A stretch of 64,000 nt of DNA from Fimivicinus intestinavium (GCA_018715765.1 DVKY01000045.1:16551-80550), one strand, 5' to 3'. Numbered from the stretch's first letter, positions 8,735 through 16,439 are shown. Made by a program: numbers and translations. The notes: generated by a model from the letters alone, not told the origin.

Positions 8735-9142
8735 ATGACTACAAAGTGGTATCACGGCTCCAACCGGCGTTTCACCGTTCTGCGCGCAGGGAGTACTGTC
8801 ACCCCCAATCGAGCGCTGGCAGAATCCTTTTCACACAAGCCGTCTTTGCTCTCCTGTGAGGAAGATGGAACGATCCTGCATAACGGTCGAAGAAGAGGTT
8901 TTCTCTATATCGTGGAGCCTTTTCATGCAGAAACGGATTTCATCCCACACCCGCGCACAACACTTCCGCCAGGCGCAGAATATCTGACCACAAGGCCGCT
9001 GCGTGTGCGTTTGATTGCCGAATTGGGGCGGCCGGATACAAAGGCGCATCGCTCCGCCGCCAGGCGCCTCAAAGCCAAAGCGCAGGGCGTAGACTCTCTT
9101 TCTGATCTCCCTTCCGTCGAACCCCAAAAAGCGAATCGCTGA
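8735..9142 (+). CDS. small protein with YHGS…F..L..GS signature, ADP-ribosyltransferase-like fold suspected
   Basis: 135 residues. The N-terminus WYHGSNRRFTVLRAGSTVTP, then ALAESFSHKPSLL and GFLYIVEPF, resembles a widespread small bacterial and phage protein. The YHGS opening recalls the first strand of PARP/Arr-type ADP-ribosyltransferases and RNA 2'-phosphotransferases. The conserved-looking HPRTTLPPGAEYLTTRPLRVRLI block is compatible with that fold, but I cannot point to a full catalytic triad. The C-terminal 35 residues are basic and look unstructured. It sits 30 bases after hflX and before a terminator, so it is probably the last gene of that transcript. Function unknown. Confidence 0.6.
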   Translation: MTTKWYHGSNRRFTVLRAGSTVTPNRALAESFSHKPSLLSCEEDGTILHNGRRRGFLYIVEPFHAETDFIPHPRTTLPPGAEYLTTRPLRVRLIAELGRPDTKAHRSAARRLKAKAQGVDSLSDLPSVEPQKANR

Positions 9143-9161
9143 ATATGCATCTTTTTCTGAT

Positions 9162-9190
9162 ACAGCGCTCTTTGGAGCGCTGTCATTTTT
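9162..9190 (+). terminator. terminator of the hflX transcript
   Basis: ACAGCGCTC (9162-9170), loop TTTG, GAGCGCTGT (9175-9183), then CATTTTTAT. It is a compact, perfect 9-bp stem. Confidence 0.85.
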
Positions 9191-9355
9191 ATATTGAAAT
9201 GAGATTGTAAAGGAGGAAACAGCCAGCCCTTGCCGCAGAGGAAACGCATTAAAAATCCTCTCTCCTAAAACGCTTTCTGTTATCGCCTCCTGGGGCACAA
9301 GCTTTCTGGCTCCCAAATCCAACGTCTCATTTCTATTATTAAGGTTAAATCTGTA

Positions 9356-9405
9356 TTGACACAGTGTCAAAATAGTGTTATAGTACAAATGATGACATTG
9401 TGTCA
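9356..9405 (+). promoter_or_regulatory. TetR-controlled promoter with two operators
   Basis: The -35 TTGACA (9356-9361) and -10 TATAGT (9379-9384) are 17 bases apart. The -35 lies inside a perfect 15-bp palindrome TTGACACAGTGTCAA (9356-9370). A second copy, TGACATTGTGTCA (9393-9405), lies downstream of the -10, and the two centres are 36 bp apart. The layout suits repression by a TetR dimer at each site, and the third gene of the operon encodes a TetR protein. The preceding part of the spacer (9191-9355) holds no gene that I can see. Confidence 0.85.
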
Positions 9406-9472
9406 GAATGAGTATGGAAATCATCCCTACCCATAAAGCAGCACATCATAAACGATTTCAGGAGGGCTTACG

Positions 9473-10363
9473 ATGCAATCAAAGGTTTATTTCACACGGG
9501 AAATCACCCCGGAAGCGGTCGTAAAGCTGTACCATGCTTTGGGGATTCGGCTGCCCGGCAAAGTGGCCGTGAAGGTTCACTCCGGCGAGCAGGGGAACCA
9601 AAACTTTCTACGTCCGGAATTTTGGCGCCCCATGGTTGAAGAGGTGCACGGTACGGTTGTGGAGTGCAACACCGCCTATGGCGACGCCTCCGGCGGCGTG
9701 CGGGATCACACGGAAACGCACCGCAAGCTCCTGGAGGAGCATGGCTGGACGCGCTATTTTGACGTAGATTTAATGGACGCCGAGGGCCCGGATATCATCT
9801 GGCCAGTTCCCAACGGCAAAATCCTCAAAGAAAATCATGTGGGCAAAAATATTGTCCATTATGATTCCATGCTGGTGCTGGCGCACTTCAAGGGTCATCC
9901 TGCGGGCGGCTATGGCGGCGCGCTCAAGCAACTCGCCATTGGCTGCGCCTCCCGCGCGGGCAAGGCTCTGATCCACTCCGCAGGGAAAACGGACGACCGG
10001 TTTGAAACCTGGCGGCAGCATGCCAGCAACATCGCATTCCCCGAGGCCATGGCGGACGCTGCCTCCAGCGTGGCGGAGCATTTCAAGGGAAAAATCGCCT
10101 TCATTAACGTGATGAAGAATCTCTCAGTGGACTGCGACTGCTGCGTTGTGGCGGAGGATCCCTGCATGCAGGATATCGGCATGCTCGCCTCCCTTGACCC
10201 TGTGGCCATCGATCAGGCATGCATCGACCTTGTCGTCAACTCCGATGATCCTGGGAAAGAACACTTCATGGAGCGTGTCAACAGCCGCAACGGGATTCAT
10301 ACCATAGAGGCTGCCGCCGCCCTGGGCTTCGGTTCCCGGGAATATCAACTGATTGAGCTGTAA
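9473..10363 (+). CDS. DUF362 domain protein
   Basis: A 296-residue stand-alone DUF362 protein. Visible blocks: KVAVKVHSGEQGN near 31, NTAYGDASGG near 65, LVLAHFKGHPAGGYGGALKQLAIGC near 130 and a late CDCC near 221 followed by DIGMLASLDPVAIDQACIDLV. Many DUF362 proteins carry a fused 2x[4Fe-4S] ferredoxin domain; none is present here, but the cysteines in CDCC and EDPCMQD could hold a cofactor. The ATG is preceded by AGGAGG. It is the first gene of a four-gene operon with a flavodoxin, tetR and a surface flavodoxin, which argues for a redox role. The biochemical function of DUF362 is not established. Confidence 0.85.
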   Translation: MQSKVYFTREITPEAVVKLYHALGIRLPGKVAVKVHSGEQGNQNFLRPEFWRPMVEEVHGTVVECNTAYGDASGGVRDHTETHRKLLEEHGWTRYFDVDLMDAEGPDIIWPVPNGKILKENHVGKNIVHYDSMLVLAHFKGHPAGGYGGALKQLAIGCASRAGKALIHSAGKTDDRFETWRQHASNIAFPEAMADAASSVAEHFKGKIAFINVMKNLSVDCDCCVVAEDPCMQDIGMLASLDPVAIDQACIDLVVNSDDPGKEHFMERVNSRNGIHTIEAAAALGFGSREYQLIEL

Positions 10364-10386
10364 TATCGCCAAAGGAGGCAACCATC

Positions 10387-10857
10387 ATGCGTAAAACCTT
10401 GATCGCCTATTTTTCTGCCAGCGGTGTAACCGCCCGCGCAGCGCAGGAAATGGCAAGCGCTGTGGGCGCGGCGCTCTATGAGATCCGCCCGGAACAGCCA
10501 TACACCCCTGCGGATCTCAACTGGATGGATCAAATGAGCCGCAGCTCGTTGGAGATGAACGACCCCGCCTGCCGCCCAGCCATTGCGGAGCCTGTGCAGG
10601 CAATGGAGCAGTACGATACGGTTCTGATCGGCTTCCCCATCTGGTGGTATGTAGAGCCCCGCATTGTGGATACCTTTCTGGAAAGCTATGATTTTTCCGG
10701 CAAAACGGTGATCCCCTTTGCCACCTCCGGCGGCAGCGGCATTGGCAAGGCGGAAAAGAGCCTGAAAGCGCACTGCCCCAACGCGCACTGGAAAGAGGGC
10801 CGTCTTTTAAACGGCGCCGGCGCGGCGGACTGGGTGAAACAGGCGCTGAATCTCTAA
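10387..10857 (+). CDS. cytosolic flavodoxin
   Basis: A 156-residue flavodoxin-like protein. The FMN phosphate loop is AYFSASGVTARAAQ near residue 7, the ring-binding segment GFPIWWYVEPRIVDTF near 80, and TSGGSGIG near 115. It lacks a signal peptide, so it is cytoplasmic. It would carry one or two electrons on FMN. It begins 23 bases after the DUF362 gene behind GGAGG and is a clear paralogue of the lipoprotein flavodoxin two genes downstream, with the same DPYTP/EDLDW-like and SRxSLEMxDPxxRP segments. Confidence 0.9.
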   Translation: MRKTLIAYFSASGVTARAAQEMASAVGAALYEIRPEQPYTPADLNWMDQMSRSSLEMNDPACRPAIAEPVQAMEQYDTVLIGFPIWWYVEPRIVDTFLESYDFSGKTVIPFATSGGSGIGKAEKSLKAHCPNAHWKEGRLLNGAGAADWVKQALNL

Positions 10858-10880
10858 ATCCATAAGAGAAGGGGCTTACC

Positions 10881-11510
10881 ATGCCAAAAGGCTCAGAAGA
10901 ACTGACAAATGCCAGGAAAGAAGAAATCATCAACGCCTGTGCCGCCCTCTATGAAACAATGGGGTTTAAGGATATCACCATTCGGGATATTGGCGCAAAA
11001 ACCTCCTTTACCCGCACCTCCATCTATAACTATTTCCAGACGAAGGAGGAGATCTTCCTTGCGCTGCTGCAAAGAGAATATGAGGCGTGGATTGCGGATT
11101 TAAAATCGATTCCACAAAAGGACGCCGCCCGTTCCGCCGCAGAGCTCGCAGATGCGCTTGCCCACACGCTGGAAAAGCGCGGCTGCATGCTTAAACTGCT
11201 CTCCATGAACCTCTATGATATGGAGGGCAACAGCCGTATCGAAAACCTTGTGGCGTTTAAAACGGTTTATGCAGGTGCAATGCGGGCGGTCACTCACTGC
11301 CTGGAAGCCTTTTTCCCCCGCATGACGGCAGGCGATATTCAGGGCTTTCTCTATGCCTTTTTCCCGTTTTTATTCGGGATTTATCCTTACACGACCGCAA
11401 CGGAAAAGCAGCAGAAGGCCATGGAGCTTGCCCATGTGGAGTACGCCCGCTATTCCATCTACGAGATTACAAAGGCCTTTGTCACAAAGCAGCTGCATGC
11501 CTTTCAGTGA
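10881..11510 (+). CDS. TetR-family regulator of its own operon
   Basis: 209 residues. The N-terminal helix-turn-helix spans about residues 12-58, with the recognition part TIRDIGAKTSFTRTSIYNYF and the conserved TKEEIF start of helix 4. The C-terminal domain is all-helical and should bind a ligand or sense a redox signal; the family does not reveal which. The gene lies inside the operon whose promoter holds two palindromes of TetR size, so autoregulation is the simplest model. It starts 23 bases after the flavodoxin gene behind AGGGG. Confidence 0.9.
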   Translation: MPKGSEELTNARKEEIINACAALYETMGFKDITIRDIGAKTSFTRTSIYNYFQTKEEIFLALLQREYEAWIADLKSIPQKDAARSAAELADALAHTLEKRGCMLKLLSMNLYDMEGNSRIENLVAFKTVYAGAMRAVTHCLEAFFPRMTAGDIQGFLYAFFPFLFGIYPYTTATEKQQKAMELAHVEYARYSIYEITKAFVTKQLHAFQ

Positions 11511-11545
11511 CAGGGCCAATTACAAACGGAAGGGAATGAAACGCG

Positions 11546-12208
11546 ATGCAAAAAGCAAAAAGAATCCTTGGTTTGTTTCTGACTGCCTGCCTGGTGTTCG
11601 CTTTATCTGCCTGTGGAGAGGGCGGCGCCCCGGCAGAGGAAAATACAAACGGGCTGCAAGCCCCCAGTGCGGCAGAAACAAATCCCCCGGCCGGCAGCCG
11701 GACGGCAGAACAAAGCCGGCCATCACCGGCAAACACCGGCGCTCTGGTCGCCTATTTTTCCGCAACCGGCAACACAGAAGCGGTAGCCGAAAAGATTGCA
11801 GAGATTACCGGCGCAGCGCTCTATGAAATCCTCCCGGCCGACCCATACACCTCAGAGGATTTGGACTATGGCAACGAGCAGAGCCGCACCTCGTTGGAGA
11901 TGGATGACCCGGATGCCCGCCCTCAAATCGGCAGTGAACCGATTGCGATTGAGCAATATTCTACCCTGTATCTCGGTTATCCCATCTGGCACGGGCAGGC
12001 GCCCCGCATCATGAGCACTTTTGTGGAAAGCTATGATTTTGACGGGATCACGGTGATCCCCTTCTGCACCTCCGGCGGCAGCGGCATTGGGGCCAGCGGA
12101 GAGCAGCTGGCCGCCCTGGCCGGGAGCGGCACATGGCTTTCCGGCGAGCGATTCAGCGGCAGCGCCTCAGCCTCCGATTTGCAGGTGTGGCTCGACACAA
12201 TCCACTAA
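11546..12208 (+). CDS. membrane-anchored flavodoxin lipoprotein
   Basis: 220 residues. A lipoprotein signal peptide ends in the lipobox LSAC at about residue 23, followed by a 40-residue Pro/Ala/Thr-rich linker. A flavodoxin domain follows, with AYFSATGNTEAVAEK near 70, GYPIWHGQAPRIM near 143 and TSGGSGIG near 178. The protein should therefore display a flavin carrier on the outer face of the membrane. The domain closely parallels the cytosolic flavodoxin of the same operon. Homologues are annotated as flavodoxin; the electron donor and acceptor are unknown. It is the last gene of the operon and is followed by a hairpin. Confidence 0.9.
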   Translation: MQKAKRILGLFLTACLVFALSACGEGGAPAEENTNGLQAPSAAETNPPAGSRTAEQSRPSPANTGALVAYFSATGNTEAVAEKIAEITGAALYEILPADPYTSEDLDYGNEQSRTSLEMDDPDARPQIGSEPIAIEQYSTLYLGYPIWHGQAPRIMSTFVESYDFDGITVIPFCTSGGSGIGASGEQLAALAGSGTWLSGERFSGSASASDLQVWLDTIH

Positions 12209-12638
12209 ACGGTAACCGCTCTTTCAAAATAATGCCTTCTCAACAAGCGGTTGCCCTATCGATCAACCTGAAACAGGTTGAAACAAGGTCCCTTCTGAGT
12301 TGCACAATCCTGCGTTAAAAACTCATCGCCAAGAGCGCGAATGCTGACAGCTTTCGTGCCCTTGGCGATTCTTCGTTTCAAACGCCGCTCTCGAAAAAAC
12401 TTCTTGAAAACATTTCTTTTAGTGTAAGCGATTGCCGGCGCTTCCCAATCAGGCGCTGGAGGCGTTCTCGCCTCTGAGGTTGTCCCCCCTGCTTTCGACC
12501 TGCAGACTTCCCAACACTCACTTTTCTCTCCGAAAAATTTTCCAGCGCTCTAAACCCGGGCAGTCTGCCACAAGGAGAATACTGCCTCCCGTGGTGTTGG
12601 ATGAAAGCACGTTTTCCTTTGCCCGCTGCGGATTCCAC
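12209..12638. other. convergent spacer, no gene assigned
   Basis: The spacer lies between the flavodoxin operon (plus) and the rRNA methyltransferase (minus). Besides the terminator-like hairpin at 12325-12369 it holds a short GAGGCG/CGCCTC hairpin near 12470. A minus-strand frame of about 86 codons exists, but it has no ribosome site and a biased composition, so I do not call it. Confidence 0.5.
12325..12379 (+). terminator. probable terminator of the flavodoxin operon
   Basis: ATCGCCAAG (12325-12333) pairs with CTTGGCGAT (12361-12369); inside, GCGCGAA pairs with TTCGTGC through one G-U. The following tail TCTTCGTTTC is only moderately T-rich. Confidence 0.6.
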
Positions 12639-13826
12639 CTATTCAGAAGAAAGCCTGGACAACAAGCACACCGTCTCCACATGGTTTGTATATGGGAACA
12701 TATCCACCGGCTGGATTTTCTGCGTGCGGTAGCCCTGCTTTACAAGGAACCGCACATCCCGCGCAAGCGTTTCCGGGTTGCAGGAGATATACACCACGCG
12801 CCGGGGCCCAAGCGCCGCCAGCGCGGAGAGGAAGGCTTCGTTGCTGCCCGCCCGGGGCGGGTCCATAAACACCACATCCGCCCGCTCGCCGGAAGCTGCC
12901 ATTTGCCGCATCCACTCGCCCGCATCCGCACAATAGAAACGGGCGTTGGGGATGCGGTTTCGCTTTGCGTTGGCCGCCGCGTCGCGCACCGCCTCCCGGT
13001 TCGACTCCACGCCCACGGTCAGCCCAGCGCCCCGCTTGGCCGCAATCAGGCCGATCGTCCCCGTGCCGCAATAGGCGTCTATCACGGTCTCCCGCCCGGT
13101 CAGTGCGGCAAACTCCATCGCTTTTTCATACAATACCTGTGTTTGCACAGGGTTGATCTGGTAAAAGGATTGCGCGGAAATACGAAACGAGCAGCCGCAC
13201 AGGCAGTCCTCAATAAACCCGGGGCCAAAGAGCGTCTTTTCCTGCTTTCCCAGCACAAGGCTCGTCCTGCCGGGGTTGATATTCTGCACGATGGTCGTGA
13301 TCTCCGGGCAGCGCTCCAGCAGCGCAGAGACAAAATGGTTTTTGGAGGGAAAAACCGGTGAGCCCGTCACCAGCACCACCATAAGCTGCCCGCTTGCGAA
13401 GCCGCGCCGGACGAGCACGTGACGCAGAAAGCCGCGCCCCGTATCCGCATCGTAGGGGAGCAGGTGAAAAGAGGGGAGCAGCCGCCGGATGGCGCCGATA
13501 ATCGCATCCGCCGTTTGATCCTCAATCATACACTGCTCCACCGGCACAATCCGGTGCGTACTGGATTGATATACGCCGGAGATGATCTGCTTTTTGCGGT
13601 CCAGCCCGAAAGCCGCCTGCACCTTGTGGCGGTAATACAGCGGGTTTTCCATCCCGATCACTGGCTCCACATGGCCAAACCGCCCCATCAGGCCGATGAC
13701 TCTGCGCTCCTTCCAGCGCAGCTGCTCCTCATAGGGGAGGTTTTGCAGCTGGCAGCCGCCGCACCTGCGGTAGAGCGGGCATGGCGTGTGCTCCGGCCCC
13801 TGTTTTATTTGCTTTTGATCCGGCAC
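12639..13826 (-). CDS. 23S rRNA (uracil-5-)-methyltransferase, RumA/RlmD-like
   Basis: About 395 residues. The N-terminal iron-sulfur motif CPLYRRCGGCQLQ is followed by the TrmA/RumA methyltransferase fold: AQSFYQINPVQT near 230, DAYCGTGTIGL near 265, the DPPRAGS catalytic-region motif near 330, ISCNPETLARD near 358 and the terminal VDMFPYTNHVETVCLL. The usual N-terminal TRAM domain appears to be missing, which is common among shorter clostridial paralogues. It methylates C5 of a uridine in 23S rRNA (RlmD type) or a related target. I choose the GTG at 13826, which follows GGAGGGAAAGGGGG. Confidence 0.9.
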   Translation of the reverse strand: MPDQKQIKQGPEHTPCPLYRRCGGCQLQNLPYEEQLRWKERRVIGLMGRFGHVEPVIGMENPLYYRHKVQAAFGLDRKKQIISGVYQSSTHRIVPVEQCMIEDQTADAIIGAIRRLLPSFHLLPYDADTGRGFLRHVLVRRGFASGQLMVVLVTGSPVFPSKNHFVSALLERCPEITTIVQNINPGRTSLVLGKQEKTLFGPGFIEDCLCGCSFRISAQSFYQINPVQTQVLYEKAMEFAALTGRETVIDAYCGTGTIGLIAAKRGAGLTVGVESNREAVRDAAANAKRNRIPNARFYCADAGEWMRQMAASGERADVVFMDPPRAGSNEAFLSALAALGPRRVVYISCNPETLARDVRFLVKQGYRTQKIQPVDMFPYTNHVETVCLLSRLSSE

Positions 13827-13858
13827 AAAATCCCCCTTTCCCTCCAAGCCGGGCGAGC

Positions 13859-14962
13859 TTATTCCCCTAGCCGCCCGGTGTACCAGCCCGCGACGCCGCC
13901 CTTCTTCACGAGATAGCCCCGCGAAGTCTCCCGCACAATGGCCAGCCGGTCGCCCGGCTGCACGGGCAGGCGGTAATCATTGCAATCATCACAGTGCGTT
14001 TTGCCGCCGCTTTTCCAGATATCCTCGTTGAACACCCACAGCCTTTGCCCACCGCGCACGTGCTCCACCAGAGAAAATTCCTCGCCCCGTTCCAAAATGC
14101 GGATTTCATTATCCGTAAACAAAATCCGGCTGGAGGTTTTTGATTCCTCCTGCGCATCCAGCGCTGTACGCAGCGGGAGGCCGTCATAGCTGAAAAAGGA
14201 GAAATCCTCCGAACCCTCTGACGGGATCACAAACAGGTTGAGCTGACCCGTGCGCTTGAGGCTACATCCGCCGTCGATGCTGATGATTTTGCGCTCCCGG
14301 TTCACAATCGGGTTGGAGCAGTCGAGCCGCTCATGGTAGAGCGTAACCGGCCAGTGCCCCACCACAACATATTTCGAGAAGGCGAGCCCCTTTTCTAAAA
14401 AAGCGTCGTTTTTCAGGCAGGGGTGGGCGTCCTTCCCCTCCAGAACGGCCACCGGCTCACCCGGGAGCCCTCCGTGCACAAAAATCAGGTGCTGCGTCTC
14501 TAAAATGGTCGGCAACCTCTGCAAAAAAGCGAGCTCCTTTTGGAAAGCCCCCCGGATTTTTGCACGGCTACGCAGCAAATCCAACGGGGAACGCACGCAA
14601 ATCCCCAGCTCGCTGCACATCTGGGCAATAAGGCAGCTGCCCCACCGGCTCTTCCTGTGCCGGAGATAGCCATATACCTCAACGGCATTCCACCGGCTGA
14701 GCAGCCCCACCTGATAGGCATCCACATTGCCCATCAGCGGGTAAACCGTGTGCGTTTCGCACAGCCGCATGACGTAACGGAGCGTGCCCAGGCTGTCCGG
14801 CCCCTTTTCGATCATATCCCCTACGATAATCAGGATATCCTCCTGCGACAACTGCGCTTTTTTCAAAACACCTTTGAGGCAGCCCAACTGCCCGTGGATA
14901 TCGCTGGTCACCAGAATGCGGCGATTGGGCGGGAGCTCCGCCCTGGCAATTCGATGCTTCAT
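13859..14962 (-). CDS. PPP-type metallophosphatase with C-terminal SH3-like tail
   Basis: 367 residues. The metal-binding motifs are in family order: SDIHGQLG near 20, GDMIEKGPDS near 47, MGNVDAYQ near 77, FVHGGLPGE near 162 and VGHWPV near 200. A single-domain calcineurin-like Ser/Thr phosphatase is expected. The last 60 residues (PGDRLAIV…GYLVKKGGVAGWYTG) read like a bacterial SH3 or MOSC-like tail. The start overlaps the fur stop as ATGA, and its ribosome site GGAGGAG lies inside fur, so the two are translationally coupled. Substrate unknown; a Fur-linked metal-dependent phosphatase is an inference from position. Confidence 0.8.
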   Translation of the reverse strand: MKHRIARAELPPNRRILVTSDIHGQLGCLKGVLKKAQLSQEDILIIVGDMIEKGPDSLGTLRYVMRLCETHTVYPLMGNVDAYQVGLLSRWNAVEVYGYLRHRKSRWGSCLIAQMCSELGICVRSPLDLLRSRAKIRGAFQKELAFLQRLPTILETQHLIFVHGGLPGEPVAVLEGKDAHPCLKNDAFLEKGLAFSKYVVVGHWPVTLYHERLDCSNPIVNRERKIISIDGGCSLKRTGQLNLFVIPSEGSEDFSFFSYDGLPLRTALDAQEESKTSSRILFTDNEIRILERGEEFSLVEHVRGGQRLWVFNEDIWKSGGKTHCDDCNDYRLPVQPGDRLAIVRETSRGYLVKKGGVAGWYTGRLGE

Positions 14963-15366
14963 TTCTCCTCCTGCTTTTTGCGCGTTTGTTTTTCAGTGCA
15001 TTCCGGGCAAATTCCGAAGAATTCCATCCGGTGGCCGGAGATTTGAAACCCCGTTTCCCGCACCAACTGCTCCTCCAGCTGCTCAAACGGGCAAATGGAG
15101 AGCGGCACGCTCTTTTTGCAGATCGTGCAGGTCAAAAAATGCCGGTGCTCCGCCGCAATCTCATAGCGGGCAACCCCGTCGTCATAGATGCTGCGCCGCA
15201 TGAGCCCCGCATCCACATAAGCGTCCAAGCTGCGGTAAACCGTGGTCAGCGCCAGGTGCGGGAAGGCGCGCGCAGCCGCACCGTAAACCTGCTCCGCCGT
15301 GAGCGGCGCCTTCGCCGCGCTCACAGCGGCGAGCACCGCCCTGCGCTGCGGCGTTTGCCGCTGCAT
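14959..15366 (-). CDS. Fur-family metal-responsive repressor
   Basis: 135 residues. The winged-helix domain includes TPQRRAVLAAV and LTTVYRSLDAYVDAGL. The metal-binding part carries HRHFLTCTICKK (CxxC) and a second pair in FFGICPECTEK, the structural zinc site. CPFEQLEEQL followed by TGFQISGHRMEF resembles the Zur-like branch more than PerR, but the sensor metal cannot be fixed. Its ribosome site lies in the 3' end of the small membrane-protein gene, 4 bases after that gene's stop, and its stop overlaps the phosphatase start. Confidence 0.9.
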   Translation of the reverse strand: MQRQTPQRRAVLAAVSAAKAPLTAEQVYGAAARAFPHLALTTVYRSLDAYVDAGLMRRSIYDDGVARYEIAAEHRHFLTCTICKKSVPLSICPFEQLEEQLVRETGFQISGHRMEFFGICPECTEKQTRKKQEEK

Positions 15367-15370
15367 AAAA

Positions 15371-15547
15371 TCACCGCCTTTTTAAGTCTTGTTTTATAAA
15401 GAATATATAGCATATTAGCAAGATAAATCCAATTAATCGCATTAAATCTGATATTCTTGGATATCCCAATATATGTTTAATGGGAAAACTGGAAATAAGT
15501 AGTACAACAATTAGGAGTATAAACAAAATGCGTAAAGACTTTCTCAT
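15371..15547 (-). CDS. 58-residue two-helix membrane protein
   Basis: ATG at 15547 behind a strong AGGAGG (15556-15561) opens a frame of 58 codons ending at 15371. The protein starts MRKSLRILFILLIVVLL and has a second hydrophobic stretch, LMRLIGFILLICYIFFI, then a basic tail KQDLKRR. The DNA is far more AT-rich than the flanks. It lies 15 bases after a decayed secreted-peptide gene and 4 bases before fur. A partner or immunity role for the upstream peptide is an inference from position and size only. Confidence 0.7.
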   Translation of the reverse strand: MRKSLRILFILLIVVLLISSFPIKHILGYPRISDLMRLIGFILLICYIFFIKQDLKRR

Positions 15548-15562
15548 ATGCGCATCCTCCTT

Positions 15563-15886
15563 TTATTGAGATGTAAAACAAATTGATTGAGTAGATGTTC
15601 CAAAGTTAGTTTGAATATTCTTAATAATTCCCCTACCAGGAGCAGCCGCTTATTCAACTTGCCATCTATAAATTAATGTACCTACACCAAGAATACCAGC
15701 AATCCCACCAAGTACGCTTCCTATGTTCCCAGGAAGAAATCTAAAAGGCTACTGATTGTTGCACCATCACCGACGGCAGATAGTGAATCAATTAAATCTT
15801 GAGCTTCATCAGAATTCATATATACTTCTGTAAGACCGTACCAGTGTGTAACAACTTTGCTTTCTCCACGTGCACGAGTGCTCGGT
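15563..15886 (-). pseudogene. decayed secreted hydrophobic-peptide gene
   Basis: On the minus strand the reading ARGESKVVTHWYGLTEVYM, a Glu/Asp-rich helix and SLLDF can be followed to about 15725. There a single missing base shifts the frame (DF then LPGNIGSVL in the neighbouring frame). A glycine-rich hydrophobic stretch, GGIAGILGVGTLIYRWQVE, then meets an in-frame TAA at 15650, after which translation would continue AAAPGRGIIKNIQTNFG to a TAA at 15563. The 5' end, including any signal peptide, is missing and abuts the ybaK stop. It resembles small secreted peptides of gut Firmicutes with a WYG motif and a Gly-rich membrane-active tail; bacteriocin-like function is a guess. Confidence 0.7.
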
Positions 15887-15894
15887 AGAAGAAT

Positions 15895-16380
15895 TTATGT
15901 GGTTTCCTCCTGCCAGCCCTTGCATACGTCAATCCAGCCGCAGCTGCCGGAGAGCGAAAACAGCTCCTCGCAGGAGAGCTCAACCGCGCTGTTGGAGCTG
16001 CCCGCAGCGGGGTAAACCGTTTCAAACCGCTGGAGGGAAATATCCGTATACACCTGCGCCGTCCCCTCCGGCAAGGCAAAGGGGCACACGCCGCCCACAG
16101 CGTGGCCAGTCAGCCGCAGCACCTCATCCGGCGGGAGCATGGAGGCCTTCCGGCCAAACAAATCCTTAAACTTCCGATTGTCAATCTTGGCATCCCCCGC
16201 CGCCACAATCAGGATGCAGGCATCCCCATTCTCAAAGGAGAGCGTTTTGGCAATCCGCGCGGGCTGGGTGCCCAGCGCCTCGGCCGCCAGCGCCACCGTC
16301 GCGCTGGAGGAATCAAACTCATGAACCCGCTCCTCCAGGCCGTGTTCCCTCAAAAATGCTTTCACGTTTTCAATCGCCAT
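15895..16380 (-). CDS. YbaK/aminoacyl-tRNA deacylase
   Basis: 161 residues of YbaK fold: VKAFLREHG at the start, ALGTQPARIAKTLSF near 36, the lysine-containing GDAKIDNRKFKDLFG near 62 and the glycine loop TGHAVGGVCPFALP near 91. Such enzymes hydrolyse mischarged tRNA (Cys-tRNAPro deacylase type). There is no ProRS nearby, so it acts in trans. The ribosome site is weak (GAAAGAA). The gene ends exactly where the AT-rich island with the decayed peptide gene begins. Substrate specificity is inferred from family. Confidence 0.9.
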   Translation of the reverse strand: MAIENVKAFLREHGLEERVHEFDSSSATVALAAEALGTQPARIAKTLSFENGDACILIVAAGDAKIDNRKFKDLFGRKASMLPPDEVLRLTGHAVGGVCPFALPEGTAQVYTDISLQRFETVYPAAGSSNSAVELSCEELFSLSGSCGWIDVCKGWQEETT

Positions 16381-16439
16381 TTCTTTCGCAGGCCGGTAGG
16401 CCCGCTCCCTTCCTCTCTGATGGTTTCCATTCCATTTCC

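Noticed and set aside
8831..9424. Minus-strand frame of 197 codons
   Set aside because: It runs through a terminator hairpin, the TetR operators and antisense of the YHGS gene.
12378..12638. Minus-strand frame of 86 codons
   Set aside because: No ribosome site, Arg/Lys/Gln-biased and it ends beside the terminator of the flavodoxin operon.
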